Shown: positions 52,749-62,197, counted from the stretch's first letter. The stretch is DNA of 64,000 nucleotides from Bog-159 sp963843255 (GCA_963843255.1 CAWJJQ010000005.1:124001-188000), one strand, 5' to 3'. Made by a program: numbers and translations. Notes: generated from the letters alone by a model not told the origin.

Positions 52749-54270
52749 GCGCAAAGGGGCGCGTGTCCGCGCCGCCTGGAAGGATAGCAACTCGCGGGAT
52801 AGTGGCGGCGCGGCCGTCGCCCCGTTTTGCGCGGATACTTAAAAGCGCAAAGGGACGCGTGTCCGCGCCGCCTGGAAGGATAGCAACTCGCAGGATACTG
52901 GCGGCGCGGCCGTGGCCCCGTTTTGCGCGGATACTTAAAAGCGCAAAGGGCCGCGTGTCCGCGCCGCCTGGAAAGATAGCAACTCGCGGAATAGTGGCGG
53001 CGCGGCCGGGGCCCCGTTTTGCGCGGATACTTAAAAGCGCAATGGGGCGCGTGTCCGCCGCGTTGAAGGATAGCAACTCGCAGGATACTGGCGGCGCGGC
53101 CGTGGCCCCGTTTTGCGCGGATACTTAAAAGCGCAAAGGGCCGCGTGTCCGCGCCGCCTGGAAAGATAGCAACTCGCAGGATACTGGCGGCGCGGCCGTG
53201 GCCCCGTTTTGCGCGGATACTTAAAAGCGCAAAGGGCCGCGTGTCCGCGCCGCCTGGAAAGATAGCAACTCGCGGAATAGTGGCGGCGCGGCCGTGGCCC
53301 CGTTTTGCGCGGATACTTAAAAGCGCAAAGGGCCGCGTGTCCGCGCCGCCTGGAAAGATAGCAACTCGCGGAATAGTGGCGGCGCGGCCGTGGCCCCGTT
53401 TTGCGCGGATACTTAAAAGCGCAAAGGGGCGCGTGTCCGCGCCGCCTGGAAAGATAGCAACTCGCGGGATAATGGCGGCGCGGCCGTGGCCCCGTTTTGC
53501 GCGGATACTTAAAAGCGCAAAGGGCCGCGTGTCCGCGCCGCCTGGAAAGATAGCAACTCGCGGAATAGTGGCGGCGCGGCCGTGGCCCCGTTTTGCGCGG
53601 ATACTTAAAAGCGCAAAGGGGCGCGTGTCCGCGCCGCCTGGAAAGATAGCAACTCGCGGGATAATGGCGGCGCGGCCGGGGCCCCGTTTTGCGCGGATAC
53701 TTGAAAGCGCAAAGGGGCGCGTGTCCGCGCCGCCTGGAAAGATAGCAACTCGCGGGATAATGGCGGCGCGGCCGGGGCCCCGTTTTGCGCGGATACTTAA
53801 AAGCGCAAAGGGGCGCGTGTCCGCGCCGCCTGGAAAGATAGCAACTCGCGGGATAATGGCGGCGCGGCCGTCGCCCCGTTTTGCGCGGATACTTAAAAGC
53901 GCAAAGGGGCGCGTGTCCGCGCCGCCTGGAAAGATAGCAACTCGCGGGATAATGGCGGCGCGGCCGGGGCCCCGTTTTGCGCGGATACTTGAAAGCGCAA
54001 AGGGGCGCGTGTCCGCGCCGCCTGGAAGGATAGCAACTCGCGGGATAGTGGCGGCGCGGCCGTGGCCCCGTTTTGCGCGGATACTTGAAAGCGCAAAGGG
54101 GCGCGTGTCCGCGCCGCCTGGAAGGATAGCAACTCGCGGGATAGTGGCGGCGCGGCCGTGGCCCCGTTTTGCGCGGATACTTGAAAGCGCAAAGGGGCGC
54201 GTGTCCGCGCCGCCTGGAAGGATAGCAACTCGCGGGATAGTGGCGGCGCGGCCGTGGCCCCGTTTTGCGC
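52749..54270. repeat. array of 16 tandem 96-bp palindromic repeats
   Basis: Units begin at 52749, 52845, 52941, 53037, 53131, 53227 and then every 96 bp to 54187; the unit at 53037 is 94 bp. Each unit has an outer 12-bp stem (GCGCAAAGGGGC / GCCCCGTTTTGCGC, two bases bulged), a perfect inner 10-bp stem (CCGCGCCGCC / GGCGGCGCGG), a 27-nt apical loop and a 12-nt linker GGATACTTAAAA. Units differ at a few loop and stem-edge positions (GGAAGG or GGAAAG; CGTGGC, CGTCGC or CGGGGC). The array fills the whole space between the GH38 stop codon and the next gene's RBS. No gene lies within; open frames of up to 526 codons across it are artefacts of the 3x32 period. Confidence 0.97.
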
Positions 54271-54295
54271 GGAGCTCCGAGAGGATCGCAACATA

Positions 54296-56776
54296 ATGCA
54301 GGATCGCAGAGATTTTCTTCGCCAAACCGGCATGGCGATGGCCGGTGCGGCCTACCTCGATGCCGCGCCACCCCGCCGTCTGCTGGTGCGCGCCGCACCC
54401 GCGCCCAGTTTCCGGCGCAGCTTGGCCGAACGCGAATTGCTGCGCGGATTGACGCGCGTTCAGCCGGATGACGAAGCGCGCCTGATCGATCGCAGCGCCA
54501 CCGCCGGGTCACGCGACCTGGTGTTCGATTTCCGTCTCGCCCCTGAGTCCTTCCCCCACGCCGAGTCGTACACAATCGCCAGCGCCGGCAACATCGTGAC
54601 CCTGTCCGCTGCCGGCGAAACCGGCCTGCTGCACGCGGTCTTCGATTTTCTCGAGCGGCAGGGCGCCTTCTTCGGCATCGATGGCGAAAGCTATCCCATC
54701 GCGCGCAGCGCCGGCCTGCAACTGCCTCCGCCCAACCAGCCCTGGACCGCCTCCCCGCGCTTCACCGTGCGCGGCCTGCTCCCCTGGCCCGATTTCCTGA
54801 ATTGCATCACCGTATACAACGAAGAAGATTTCCGCTCCTACTTCGAGAACATGCTGCGCATGCGCTTCAACATGTTCGGCATGCACGTCTACACCGGAGA
54901 CAAGCAGTGGGCCGAATCCTACCTCTCGTTCGAATTCGCCGGCGCCGGCCACCTGGCGTTTCTCGATAATACGGCCAGCCATCGCTGGGGCTACTTGCCG
55001 GAGCGCACCTCGCGTTACGGCATGGGCGCCTCGCAGCTTTACGATGGCGAAGTCTTCGGTTCCGACGCCACCCGCCTCGGCCGCGATCCGTGGGAAATCG
55101 CCGCGCGCACCCGTACCCTGCTCGACAACGCGCTGCGCTATGCCGGCAAGCTCGGACTGCGCACCGGCCTCGGCTTTGAACCCTATCAGATTCCCGACGA
55201 GATCTTTCGCGCCCTCCCGCCCGAAATCAAACGGGAAGGCTCCGTGCCGCGCTTCGATGTGGAATCGCTGACCGCACGCGACCTGCTCGAAACACGCCTC
55301 GCGCAACTCCTCGAAGCCTACCCGGAGCTGGACTACGTCTGGCTTTGGGAAGACGAGTCCATGAATTGGGAAAGCCGCAAAACCGGGCAGCCGCTCTCTG
55401 TCACGCCCTTCATCGAAGCCCACGATTTTCTGCGCCGCCACGCTCCCCATAAAAAACTGGTGGTGTCCGGATGGGGTGGCGCGGCCCGCCACTTCGCCGA
55501 TTTCCACCGCCGCCTGCCCGGCGATATCGTCTTCGCCTGCTTGAGCGATTCTCTCGGCTGGGACCCCGTAAACGAGGCCTTCGGCAAACTCGACGGCCGT
55601 GAGCGCTGGCCGATTCTCTGGCTCGAAGACGATCCCTCCATGTGGCTCCCCCAGTTTCACGTGCACCGCTTCGAGCGCGACATCAACCGCGCCGCCCAGA
55701 TGGGCTGCCAGGGCCTGATGGGAATCCACTGGCGGCATCGCATTGTGGATCCCACAGCCGCCTGGCAGGCGCGCTTCAGTTGGGACAGCCATCTGACGCC
55801 GCTCGATCTCTACAATTCATACGCGCGCACCCAGGCGGCCGGCGATCGTGCCGCGCGTCTGGCAGCCACCCTCGACACCGCCGACCGCGACCGGAAACTG
55901 CTTTGCACCTTTAGCGGCGAGGTTCGCGGCGGCCACGCCGTCCAGCAGGAATTTTCCGGCGACTACGACGAAGCTTTCGAATTCTGGCGCGATTTCGAAA
56001 TCAAGCCCGCCTTGCTCGAGTCGCAGAAACAGGTGGCCGCGGCACTCCGGGATCTGGCCGGCGCCGCGGCCTCGCCGCTCGAAAAGGAACGCCTCGGCTA
56101 TCTCGCCGGACACCTCGAGTTTCTGGTGCCCTACGCCAACGCGTGGATGCTGGCCCATCGCGTGCAATTGGTGCTGAACGCGGCCCTGGAGATGCGTCAG
56201 AAGGGCCACCTGGAACAGGCGCGCGAGAAAGTCGGGCGGGAAGCCGTGCCGTTGTGGCTGCAACTGGCGCCCGAAGTGCGCCGCGCGATTCTGGCCTTCC
56301 AGCGCATCGTCGCGACCCGCAACGACCTGGGAACGCTCGCCTCCATGCACAACAAACTGGAACGCCTGGCGCTGGTGCGCCTCCGCCTGTCGATCCGCGA
56401 GTTTCAAGGGATGTCGGCGCCCGAAATCGAAGCGGCTTTCCATCAGGTGATGCAGCCCGATTTCGAAGCGCCACCGCGCCTGTTCGTCCCCACCCTTCCC
56501 ACCATGCTGGCAAGGGGCGAGAACGTGCGAGTCATGTTAGTAGCCACGGGAGACGCGCCAGTGACCAGTGTCGACCTGCACGTGCGCCCGCGAGGAGGCC
56601 AGTGGTCCACCATACCCGCCAGCCTGCTAGGCCGCCGCACCTACGAAGTGAAGCTGGGTGAGTTCGAAACGCGCGCGGCGCTCGCCGAATATTCTTTCTC
56701 GGCCAAAGTGGGAACCCAAAAACTGACCGCGCCGCCAGACCCGCAAAACCACCCATACCTGCTAACGCTGCTGTAA
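54296..56776 (+). CDS. Tat-exported glycoside hydrolase of the GH20/GH67-like fold (alpha-glucuronidase-type candidate)
   Basis: 826 aa from MQDRRDFLRQTGMAMAGAAY, a Tat leader; GAGAGG lies about 9 bases upstream. Starts further upstream run into the repeat array. Residues about 75-140 form the non-catalytic domain common to GH20, GH67 and GH115 (SYTIASAGNIVTLSAAGETG, LLHAVFDFLERQGAFFG), followed by a TIM barrel from about 150 (RFTVRGLLPWPDFLNCITVY, YVWLWEDESMNWESR near 375) and a helical plus beta C-terminal part. Acidic residues in WLWEDES and PILWLEDDPSM are candidate catalytic groups. Assignment to a family is uncertain. Two downstream convergent genes, UxuA and RraA, suggest uronic-acid substrates. 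Confidence 0.72.
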   Translation: MQDRRDFLRQTGMAMAGAAYLDAAPPRRLLVRAAPAPSFRRSLAERELLRGLTRVQPDDEARLIDRSATAGSRDLVFDFRLAPESFPHAESYTIASAGNIVTLSAAGETGLLHAVFDFLERQGAFFGIDGESYPIARSAGLQLPPPNQPWTASPRFTVRGLLPWPDFLNCITVYNEEDFRSYFENMLRMRFNMFGMHVYTGDKQWAESYLSFEFAGAGHLAFLDNTASHRWGYLPERTSRYGMGASQLYDGEVFGSDATRLGRDPWEIAARTRTLLDNALRYAGKLGLRTGLGFEPYQIPDEIFRALPPEIKREGSVPRFDVESLTARDLLETRLAQLLEAYPELDYVWLWEDESMNWESRKTGQPLSVTPFIEAHDFLRRHAPHKKLVVSGWGGAARHFADFHRRLPGDIVFACLSDSLGWDPVNEAFGKLDGRERWPILWLEDDPSMWLPQFHVHRFERDINRAAQMGCQGLMGIHWRHRIVDPTAAWQARFSWDSHLTPLDLYNSYARTQAAGDRAARLAATLDTADRDRKLLCTFSGEVRGGHAVQQEFSGDYDEAFEFWRDFEIKPALLESQKQVAAALRDLAGAAASPLEKERLGYLAGHLEFLVPYANAWMLAHRVQLVLNAALEMRQKGHLEQAREKVGREAVPLWLQLAPEVRRAILAFQRIVATRNDLGTLASMHNKLERLALVRLRLSIREFQGMSAPEIEAAFHQVMQPDFEAPPRLFVPTLPTMLARGENVRVMLVATGDAPVTSVDLHVRPRGGQWSTIPASLLGRRTYEVKLGEFETRAALAEYSFSAKVGTQKLTAPPDPQNHPYLLTLL

Positions 56777-56803
56777 CGAACGTGAGGCAGGCCCCTGGCC
56801 TGC

Positions 56804-56822
56804 GCGGGGCTCTCAGCCCCGC
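56804..56822. terminator. GC-rich hairpin between convergent genes
   Basis: GCGGGGC-TCTCA-GCCCCGC is a 7-bp perfect stem between the ends of the glycosidase and UxuA genes, so it may stop both transcripts. There is no T-run. Almost the same hairpin, with the same preceding CCTGC, occurs at 63174-63192, where genes diverge, so it may be a repeat element rather than a terminator. Confidence 0.4.
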
Positions 56823-56827
56823 CCCGC

Positions 56828-57904
56828 CTAGCCAATCGCCTGCAGAATCCCCCTGATGTACCCCATCGCAAACGCCATCCCCGCGTGCCACGACGCCCCG
56901 CATTCCAGGTGCGGCGTATGGTCCGCGATGATCACGCCGTCATAACCATTGCGCTGGTAAATCTTCAGCGCGCGCACAATATCCACATCCCCCTCGTCCA
57001 GGAACACCTCCGTGTATCGCGGCACCTTACCGCGCACGTTCCGCAAATGCACGTACGCGATGTCGCCTTGCCGGCTGTATTTATCGATCGCGCTGTACAC
57101 GTCGTCGACCTCCGCGTCGCCCCCCTGCATCTCCGCGATAGTCCCCTGGCAGAACTCCAGCGCATTTGCCCGGCTGGGCACGATATCCAGCAGCCGTTGA
57201 TACAGGTGCGGCTGATAAACCAGGCGCGCCGTGCCCCGTATGGTGGGCATCGGCGGATCGTCCGGATGCGCCGCCAGCCTGACCCCCGCCTCCTCTGCCA
57301 CCGGCACCACCGCTTTCAGGAAGTCTTCCAGCCGCTGCCACAACTGCGCGGTCGTCACCTGTCCCACCGTTCCGGGCTGCGCCTCCGGATCGTAAATCAT
57401 GTTCCACACCTGGCCATTCGGGATGGGCGTCTCCGCCGGCCCCTCCGGCCCCAGAAATCCGACGCTCTCCGCCTCACCCCTGCCGTACGGCCCCACCACA
57501 TGCCCCCACACGCCCGCGATGCTGAAGTTGTAACCCATCACCGGAATCCCGGCTTTGCCTAAACGCCGGATGATGGTTTTGATGTCTTCCAGTTGCTGCT
57601 GCTTGCGCGGGCCGTCCAGCAGGATGTCGTACCAGTGCGACGGATCGAAATTCTCGATCGCCGCAAGTTCCAATCCCTCCCCGTTCACCGCGCGCTTCAG
57701 ATCCGCCAGTTCTTCGTAGGTCCACAGCCGCCCGCGATTATCGCTGACACCCCAGCACTTCTCGCCGTCTGTGGCCGGAATGTTGGGGGACTGCGCGAAG
57801 TAATTCACCCAGTGCGCCACTATATGGGTCGCGCCCACCTGCCGCGCGTAGCGGAAATTCTCCGCCGTCAGCATATGGCGGTAAAGCCCGAGTCCCAGTT
57901 TCAT
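56828..57904 (-). CDS. uxuA: mannonate dehydratase (UxuA family)
   Basis: 358 aa, the normal length. The TIM-barrel enzyme dehydrates D-mannonate to 2-keto-3-deoxygluconate in hexuronate breakdown, in the cytoplasm. Family marks: GVSDNRGRLWTYEELADLKR, LAAIENFDPSHWYDILLDG, MGYNFSIAGVWGHV, the metal-site AAHPDDPPMPTIRGTARLVY and LEFCQGTIAEMQG, and AYVHLRNVRGKVPRYTEVFL. The C-terminal GVIIADHTPHLECGASWHAG contains the conserved histidines. It ends a unit with the upstream RraA-like gene (31-bp gap). Confidence 0.88.
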   Translation of the reverse strand: MKLGLGLYRHMLTAENFRYARQVGATHIVAHWVNYFAQSPNIPATDGEKCWGVSDNRGRLWTYEELADLKRAVNGEGLELAAIENFDPSHWYDILLDGPRKQQQLEDIKTIIRRLGKAGIPVMGYNFSIAGVWGHVVGPYGRGEAESVGFLGPEGPAETPIPNGQVWNMIYDPEAQPGTVGQVTTAQLWQRLEDFLKAVVPVAEEAGVRLAAHPDDPPMPTIRGTARLVYQPHLYQRLLDIVPSRANALEFCQGTIAEMQGGDAEVDDVYSAIDKYSRQGDIAYVHLRNVRGKVPRYTEVFLDEGDVDIVRALKIYQRNGYDGVIIADHTPHLECGASWHAGMAFAMGYIRGILQAIG

Positions 57905-57935
57905 GATCGCAGCCCCCGTGAAATCGAATTTGCGC

Positions 57936-58625
57936 TCACAGGATTCCGTATTTGGCGAAAGCGTCGCCCGCGCTCATCCCCTCGTCCAGCGCCTTCCCCA
58001 CGGTCTTCTCGCCGCGCGCCTTCTCGATCGCCCGTGCGAATACCTCCCGCTCCGCGGCTTTCGGCACGACACACACCCCGTCGCAATCCCCGAACAGGAT
58101 GTCGCCCGGTTCGATCCGCACGCCCTCCATCTCGATCGGCACCCGGAAGTCCAAAACTTTCCCGCGCGGTCCCTGGTCCTGCGCATAGGATCCGCGCGAG
58201 AAGACCGGAAATCCCGATGCCAGCACGCCACGGGTGTCGCGCGAGAAGCCGTCCAGCACCGCGCCCGCGGCCCCGCATCGCATGGCCCGCCGCGTCATCA
58301 GTTCGCCCCACAGGGCGTAGCGCGGCGACCCGCCCGTGCACACATACACTTCCCCGGCCTTCAGATCGTCCAGCGCCTCCAGCATCAATCCGAAGGGCCG
58401 CGTGAATGCCGCGTTGTGCGTGCCCGCAGGAGCTTCCTCGAAAAAGTCGGCCTCCAGCACCGTCATGGCGCGCCCCGCCACCACCATCTCGCGTTGAAGA
58501 GGCTGCACCGGTTGCGGCAGAAACTGCCGGCGCAGACCCATCTTGTCCATCACGTCGCCAATCACGGCCGAAAACAGTTCCCGGCGCGCCATCTCGAAAA
58601 GTTCGCCGTCATCCGCCCAAGTCAT
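57936..58625 (-). CDS. RraA-family protein (HMG/oxaloacetate aldolase-like)
   Basis: 229 aa from MTWADDGELFEMARRELFSA; the frame upstream is a shadow. The core TRPFGLMLEALDDLKAGEVY, ALWGELMTRRAMRCGAAGAV and VLDGFSRDTRGVLASGFPVF is the RraA/demethylmenaquinone-methyltransferase-like fold with the metal-binding Gly-x-x-x-Arg-Asp type site (LDGFSRD) and GDILFGDCDGVCVVP. Enzymes of this fold often act as 4-hydroxy-4-methyl-2-oxoglutarate or oxaloacetate aldolases; the RNase E regulator role is limited to enteric-type proteins. Next to UxuA, a keto-acid aldolase or dehydratase step is plausible. Confidence 0.87.
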   Translation of the reverse strand: MTWADDGELFEMARRELFSAVIGDVMDKMGLRRQFLPQPVQPLQREMVVAGRAMTVLEADFFEEAPAGTHNAAFTRPFGLMLEALDDLKAGEVYVCTGGSPRYALWGELMTRRAMRCGAAGAVLDGFSRDTRGVLASGFPVFSRGSYAQDQGPRGKVLDFRVPIEMEGVRIEPGDILFGDCDGVCVVPKAAEREVFARAIEKARGEKTVGKALDEGMSAGDAFAKYGIL

Positions 58626-58645
58626 GGTTCCAATTCCCGATCGTC

Positions 58646-59095
58646 CTACTTCCTCGCCGGCGTGATATCGGTCAACGGCAGATCCCAGTGCGAAAGCAGG
58701 ATCTCGAACCGCCGCTGCTCTTCGCGCTTGTAAGTTTCCTGGTCGGGCCAAAGCTGATGGATCAATCTCTCCTCGTCGGGATTCGCCGTAGTCGCCAGCG
58801 TCGAATTCTTGAACCGTATCGTGACCCGGTAATCCCAGCGCGACTCCTCGGTCATGTGGTTCGACGGCGTTTCAATCTTCACCGAAATCATGCGCCCGCT
58901 CTCCACGATCTTCTGCAGCAGCGGATAGTGATTCTTCAGGAACAGTTGCAGAAACTCCTGTTGGTGTCCCCATTGCACTTTGTAGTAATACTCCATCGTG
59001 TAGGGCTGATCGGCGCCACCCTGCGGCGGAGCGCCTTGGGCGAATAACGGCGACGCGCAAACTGTGAGCAATACCGTAAACAAAATGTTTCGCAT
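58646..59095 (-). CDS. small secreted hypothetical protein
   Basis: 149 aa with signal peptide (MRNILFTVLLTVCASPLFAQ) and GGAG four to five bases before the ATG. The mature part looks like a ferredoxin-like alpha/beta barrel: MEYYYKVQWGHQQEFLQLFL, SVKIETPSNHMTEESRWDYR, VTIRFKNSTLATTANPDEER. No known family or catalytic motif. Twenty bp upstream of RraA on the same strand, so possibly the first gene of that operon. Confidence 0.75.
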   Translation of the reverse strand: MRNILFTVLLTVCASPLFAQGAPPQGGADQPYTMEYYYKVQWGHQQEFLQLFLKNHYPLLQKIVESGRMISVKIETPSNHMTEESRWDYRVTIRFKNSTLATTANPDEERLIHQLWPDQETYKREEQRRFEILLSHWDLPLTDITPARK

Positions 59096-59222
59096 GGATT
59101 CTCCAACGAGTGAGTAACCTGGATTTTATCAGGCTCCGCGGCACGCCGGATTTCGGTAGTGGCGGAAGGTTGTCCTTCCCCCACTACCCGGATTTCGGCG
59201 TTTTATCGCGTCTATGCCGCGC

Positions 59223-61841
59223 CTATTCGTTGCGCAGCGTTTCCATCGGGTCCGCCGACGCCGCTCTCCTCGCCGGAACATAACTAGCAGCCAAAGCCGC
59301 CGCCGAGATGACCGCCCCCGCCGCCACATACGTCACTGGATCGAGCTCCGTAATCCCAAACAGCAGCGAAGAGATCCAGCGCGATAGCCCCCCCGCCAAC
59401 GCCAGCCCGCCAGCCGCGCCCATTGAGTTCAGCACCAGCCCTTTCCGGACGAACAACCATTTGAGCGCTTTTGGCTCCGCGCCCAGCGCCAGCCGGATGC
59501 TGACCTCGCGCCGCCGCTGCGCCGCTGCATACGCCAGCACGCCGTATACTCCAACAATCGCCAGCGTCAACGCCAACCCTCCGGCGACTCCCAGCAGCAC
59601 CAGCGCCAGGGATGTGCGCGCCATGGAGTGTCTGTAAACATCGTTCAAAGTCCGCACTTTGGCCAGCGGCAAATTAGGATTAACCGCGTGGATCGCGGCG
59701 GCCACCTCTCCCTGGAACGCTTTCGTCCCCGCCCGCACGCTGCGAATCGCAAAGGTCGCGCCGCGCCCTCCCGCCCGAAAATAGACCGTGGCCGGCGCGG
59801 GCAGATTCACGCCGTCCGCCCGTACATTCTCCGCTACGCCCACCACCTCCAGCCAGGGGCTGTCTTTGCCCTGCCTGATCCGTTTGCCGATCGCGTTGTC
59901 AGCCGGGCCCCAATTCTCGCGCGCCATATTCTCCGATACCAGCGCCACGCCGCGGTGGCCGCGCACATCCTCCCAGGTGAAATCGCGCCCGGCTACCAGC
60001 CGCGTGCCTTGCGCCGCCAGCAGCCCCGGTGAAATTCTCTTCACCGCCCGGTTGGGAGAAATCTGGCCCGGCGAACCCCTTCCTTCAACGTCGATCAGGA
60101 CACCGTTCCGGTACTCCAATTCCATCGGCAGGCCGCTGGCGAATCCCGCCGCGGTCACGCCCGGAATCCTGGAAAGCCTGTCGAGAATTTCGCCCTGCGT
60201 GCGCGTTACCTGTTCCGGATCGGGCGTCAGTGCTGCCGGAATCGCAATACGGACCGTCTGTATCCACTCCGGATGCGTAAACCCCGGCCTGACCGCTCGC
60301 AGCGCGAAGAAGCTTCGGATCATCAAGCCCGACGCCACCAGCAGCACAAATGCAAGCGCTACCTGCGCCACCACCAGCGCACCCTGCGCCCGAAGTTGTT
60401 GCACCCCTTGCGTCGCGCCGCGGGCGCCTGCAATGCGGCCGGGAATGCCGGACCTCAGGACCGCCGCCAGCCCGAACAGCAGGCTCGTCCCCAGCGAACA
60501 CGCCAGCGCAAATGCCAGCGCCGTTCCGTCCATCGATATCTCCTCCAGCCTGGGAAGACTGGCAGGACCTTCCGCCACCAGCGCTCGCAGCCCCGCATAC
60601 GCCAACAGCACCCCCAGCGCACCGCCGAGGGCGCCCAGCGTCAGACTCTCCACCAGTAACTCGCCCGCGATCCTTCCCCAACCCGCGCCCAGCGCCGCTC
60701 GTATCGCAAACTCCTGCTGCCGCGATTGCGCCCGCACCAGCACCAGGTTCGCTACGTTTGCGCAAACCAGCAGCAATACCAGCCCCAGCGCTCCCATCAG
60801 AACGGTCAGCACTGTGCCCACGTCTCCCACGACATCTTTTTTGAGCGGGCGCACGTTGGGTTTCACATGGAAGTCTGCGAGCATGTTGCCTACGCCGCCA
60901 TCCGCTTCCCCCCAAGCCTTCCACACACGCGCCAAGTCCTGATTCGCCAGCGCGGCCGTGACGCCCGGCTTCAACCGTGCGATGCCCGTATAGCTCAACT
61001 CCTCCGGTCCGTTCGGGCTCTTGGGAAACCGTTGCGGCAGCAGCAGGTCGGGCGCGATGTTCACGAAGCGAAAGTTTCGTGGCATCACTCCGATCACCTG
61101 GTGTGCAACGAAATCGATCACCATCGTGCGGCCCAGTATCTCGCGATCGCCACCGAACTTCCGCTGCCAGTATCCGTAACTGAGGATCACCGTCTGCAGC
61201 GAGCCCTGGGAATCGTCTTCGCTCGTGAACCATCGGCCGATGTACGCCGGCACCCCCAGTGTGGGCAGCACTCCTTGCGTCGCGGTCACCGCCACCAGTT
61301 CCTCGGGATCTCCCTGCCCGGTCACCGTAGCCGCTCCCGGAGCCCACACGCCGAAACTTTCGAAAGCCCTGGCGCTCTCTTTACAGGCTGCGTACATGCC
61401 GGGTGACAGGTCCGCGTCCGGGTACACCTCGCCCTGAACCACCAGCGTGTTGTAGACCCCCACCAGCCTGTCTGAACCGGGATAGGGCAACGGCCGGATC
61501 AGGACCGCGTTCAAGACACTGAAAATCGCAGTATTGGCTCCGATGCCCAGAGCCAGCGAAAGCAAAACTGCCACGCTGAATCCCGGCTTCTTTCGAATTA
61601 TCCGCGCCGCATGACGTGCATCCCGTACCACCCCCTCCATGAATGCGATCGTGTGCATGCCATAAACCTCCTCGCCGATCCGAGTCGCGTTACCCAGCTT
61701 CCGCCGCGCCGCTGCCCGCGCCTCGCCTGGTGCCATTCCGCGCGCGATGTACTCTTCCGTCGTGACATCCACGTAAAAATCGATTTCCTCCCGCTGCTCG
61801 GCATCCGCTTCCCCACGCCGGAAAAATCGCCGCCAGTTCAC
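59223..61841 (-). CDS. ADOP-type ABC transporter permease (MacB/FtsX, duplicated)
   Basis: 872 aa from the GTG whose GTGA overlaps the PadR stop; the sequence before it is shadow. A cytoplasmic N-terminal helical segment (about 1-80: EEIDFYVDVTTEEYIARGMA, RAAARRKLGN) is the usual addition in acidobacterial permeases regulated by PadR. Then two MacB-periplasmic plus FtsX units follow: IIRKKPGFSVAVLLSLALGI near 80, FtsX helices near 370-480, a second periplasmic part and helices near 760-870 ending RRAASADPMETLRNE. No ATPase is encoded here; partner unknown. Probably exports peptides, lipids or toxic compounds. Confidence 0.92.
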   Translation of the reverse strand: MNWRRFFRRGEADAEQREEIDFYVDVTTEEYIARGMAPGEARAAARRKLGNATRIGEEVYGMHTIAFMEGVVRDARHAARIIRKKPGFSVAVLLSLALGIGANTAIFSVLNAVLIRPLPYPGSDRLVGVYNTLVVQGEVYPDADLSPGMYAACKESARAFESFGVWAPGAATVTGQGDPEELVAVTATQGVLPTLGVPAYIGRWFTSEDDSQGSLQTVILSYGYWQRKFGGDREILGRTMVIDFVAHQVIGVMPRNFRFVNIAPDLLLPQRFPKSPNGPEELSYTGIARLKPGVTAALANQDLARVWKAWGEADGGVGNMLADFHVKPNVRPLKKDVVGDVGTVLTVLMGALGLVLLLVCANVANLVLVRAQSRQQEFAIRAALGAGWGRIAGELLVESLTLGALGGALGVLLAYAGLRALVAEGPASLPRLEEISMDGTALAFALACSLGTSLLFGLAAVLRSGIPGRIAGARGATQGVQQLRAQGALVVAQVALAFVLLVASGLMIRSFFALRAVRPGFTHPEWIQTVRIAIPAALTPDPEQVTRTQGEILDRLSRIPGVTAAGFASGLPMELEYRNGVLIDVEGRGSPGQISPNRAVKRISPGLLAAQGTRLVAGRDFTWEDVRGHRGVALVSENMARENWGPADNAIGKRIRQGKDSPWLEVVGVAENVRADGVNLPAPATVYFRAGGRGATFAIRSVRAGTKAFQGEVAAAIHAVNPNLPLAKVRTLNDVYRHSMARTSLALVLLGVAGGLALTLAIVGVYGVLAYAAAQRRREVSIRLALGAEPKALKWLFVRKGLVLNSMGAAGGLALAGGLSRWISSLLFGITELDPVTYVAAGAVISAAALAASYVPARRAASADPMETLRNE

Positions 61842-62197
61842 GCCCGCCTCTCCGTAGCCGGATTCAGGATACGCCCGATCGCGCGCACCACTTCCTCCCA
61901 ACGCGAGGTCTGCGCTGCCAGTTGCTTCTTGCCCTCGGGCGTGAGCCGGTAATAGCGGGCTTTACGGTTGTTCTCCGACGTTCCCCAGAACGCCGCAATC
62001 CAGCCCCGGTTCCGCAGACGAAATAGCGCCGGGTAAAGCGATCCGTGCTCCACCTGCAGCACGTCCTCCGAGCCCCGCTCTATGGCGCAGGCGATCGTCT
62101 GCCCGTGCGCCGGACCAGCCGCGAGTGTCTTGAGCACCAGCATGTCCAGCGTCCCCTGGACCATCTCGGATTGCAGAGGCGAAGCGCGTCTTGGCAT
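61838..62197 (-). CDS. PadR-family transcriptional regulator
   Basis: 119 aa with GGAGAAC directly before the ATG. Winged helix: EMVQGTLDMLVLKTLAAGPA, GQTIACAIERGSEDVLQVEH, GSLYPALFRLRNRGWIAAFW and the RKARYYRLTPEGKKQLAAQ wing are the PadR signature. Coupled by GTGA to the permease, which it most likely represses; that regulator-permease pair is very common in Acidobacteria. Confidence 0.95.
   Translation of the reverse strand: MPRRASPLQSEMVQGTLDMLVLKTLAAGPAHGQTIACAIERGSEDVLQVEHGSLYPALFRLRNRGWIAAFWGTSENNRKARYYRLTPEGKKQLAAQTSRWEEVVRAIGRILNPATERRA

Noticed and set aside
52749..54270. CRISPR array
   Set aside because: The whole 96-bp unit is repeated; there are no variable spacers, and no cas genes are nearby.
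52745..54575. Open frames of 383, 514 and 526 codons across the repeat array on both strands
   Set aside because: They are produced by the stop-free 96-bp period; they encode the same 32 residues again and again, have no RBS and overlap the real flanking genes.
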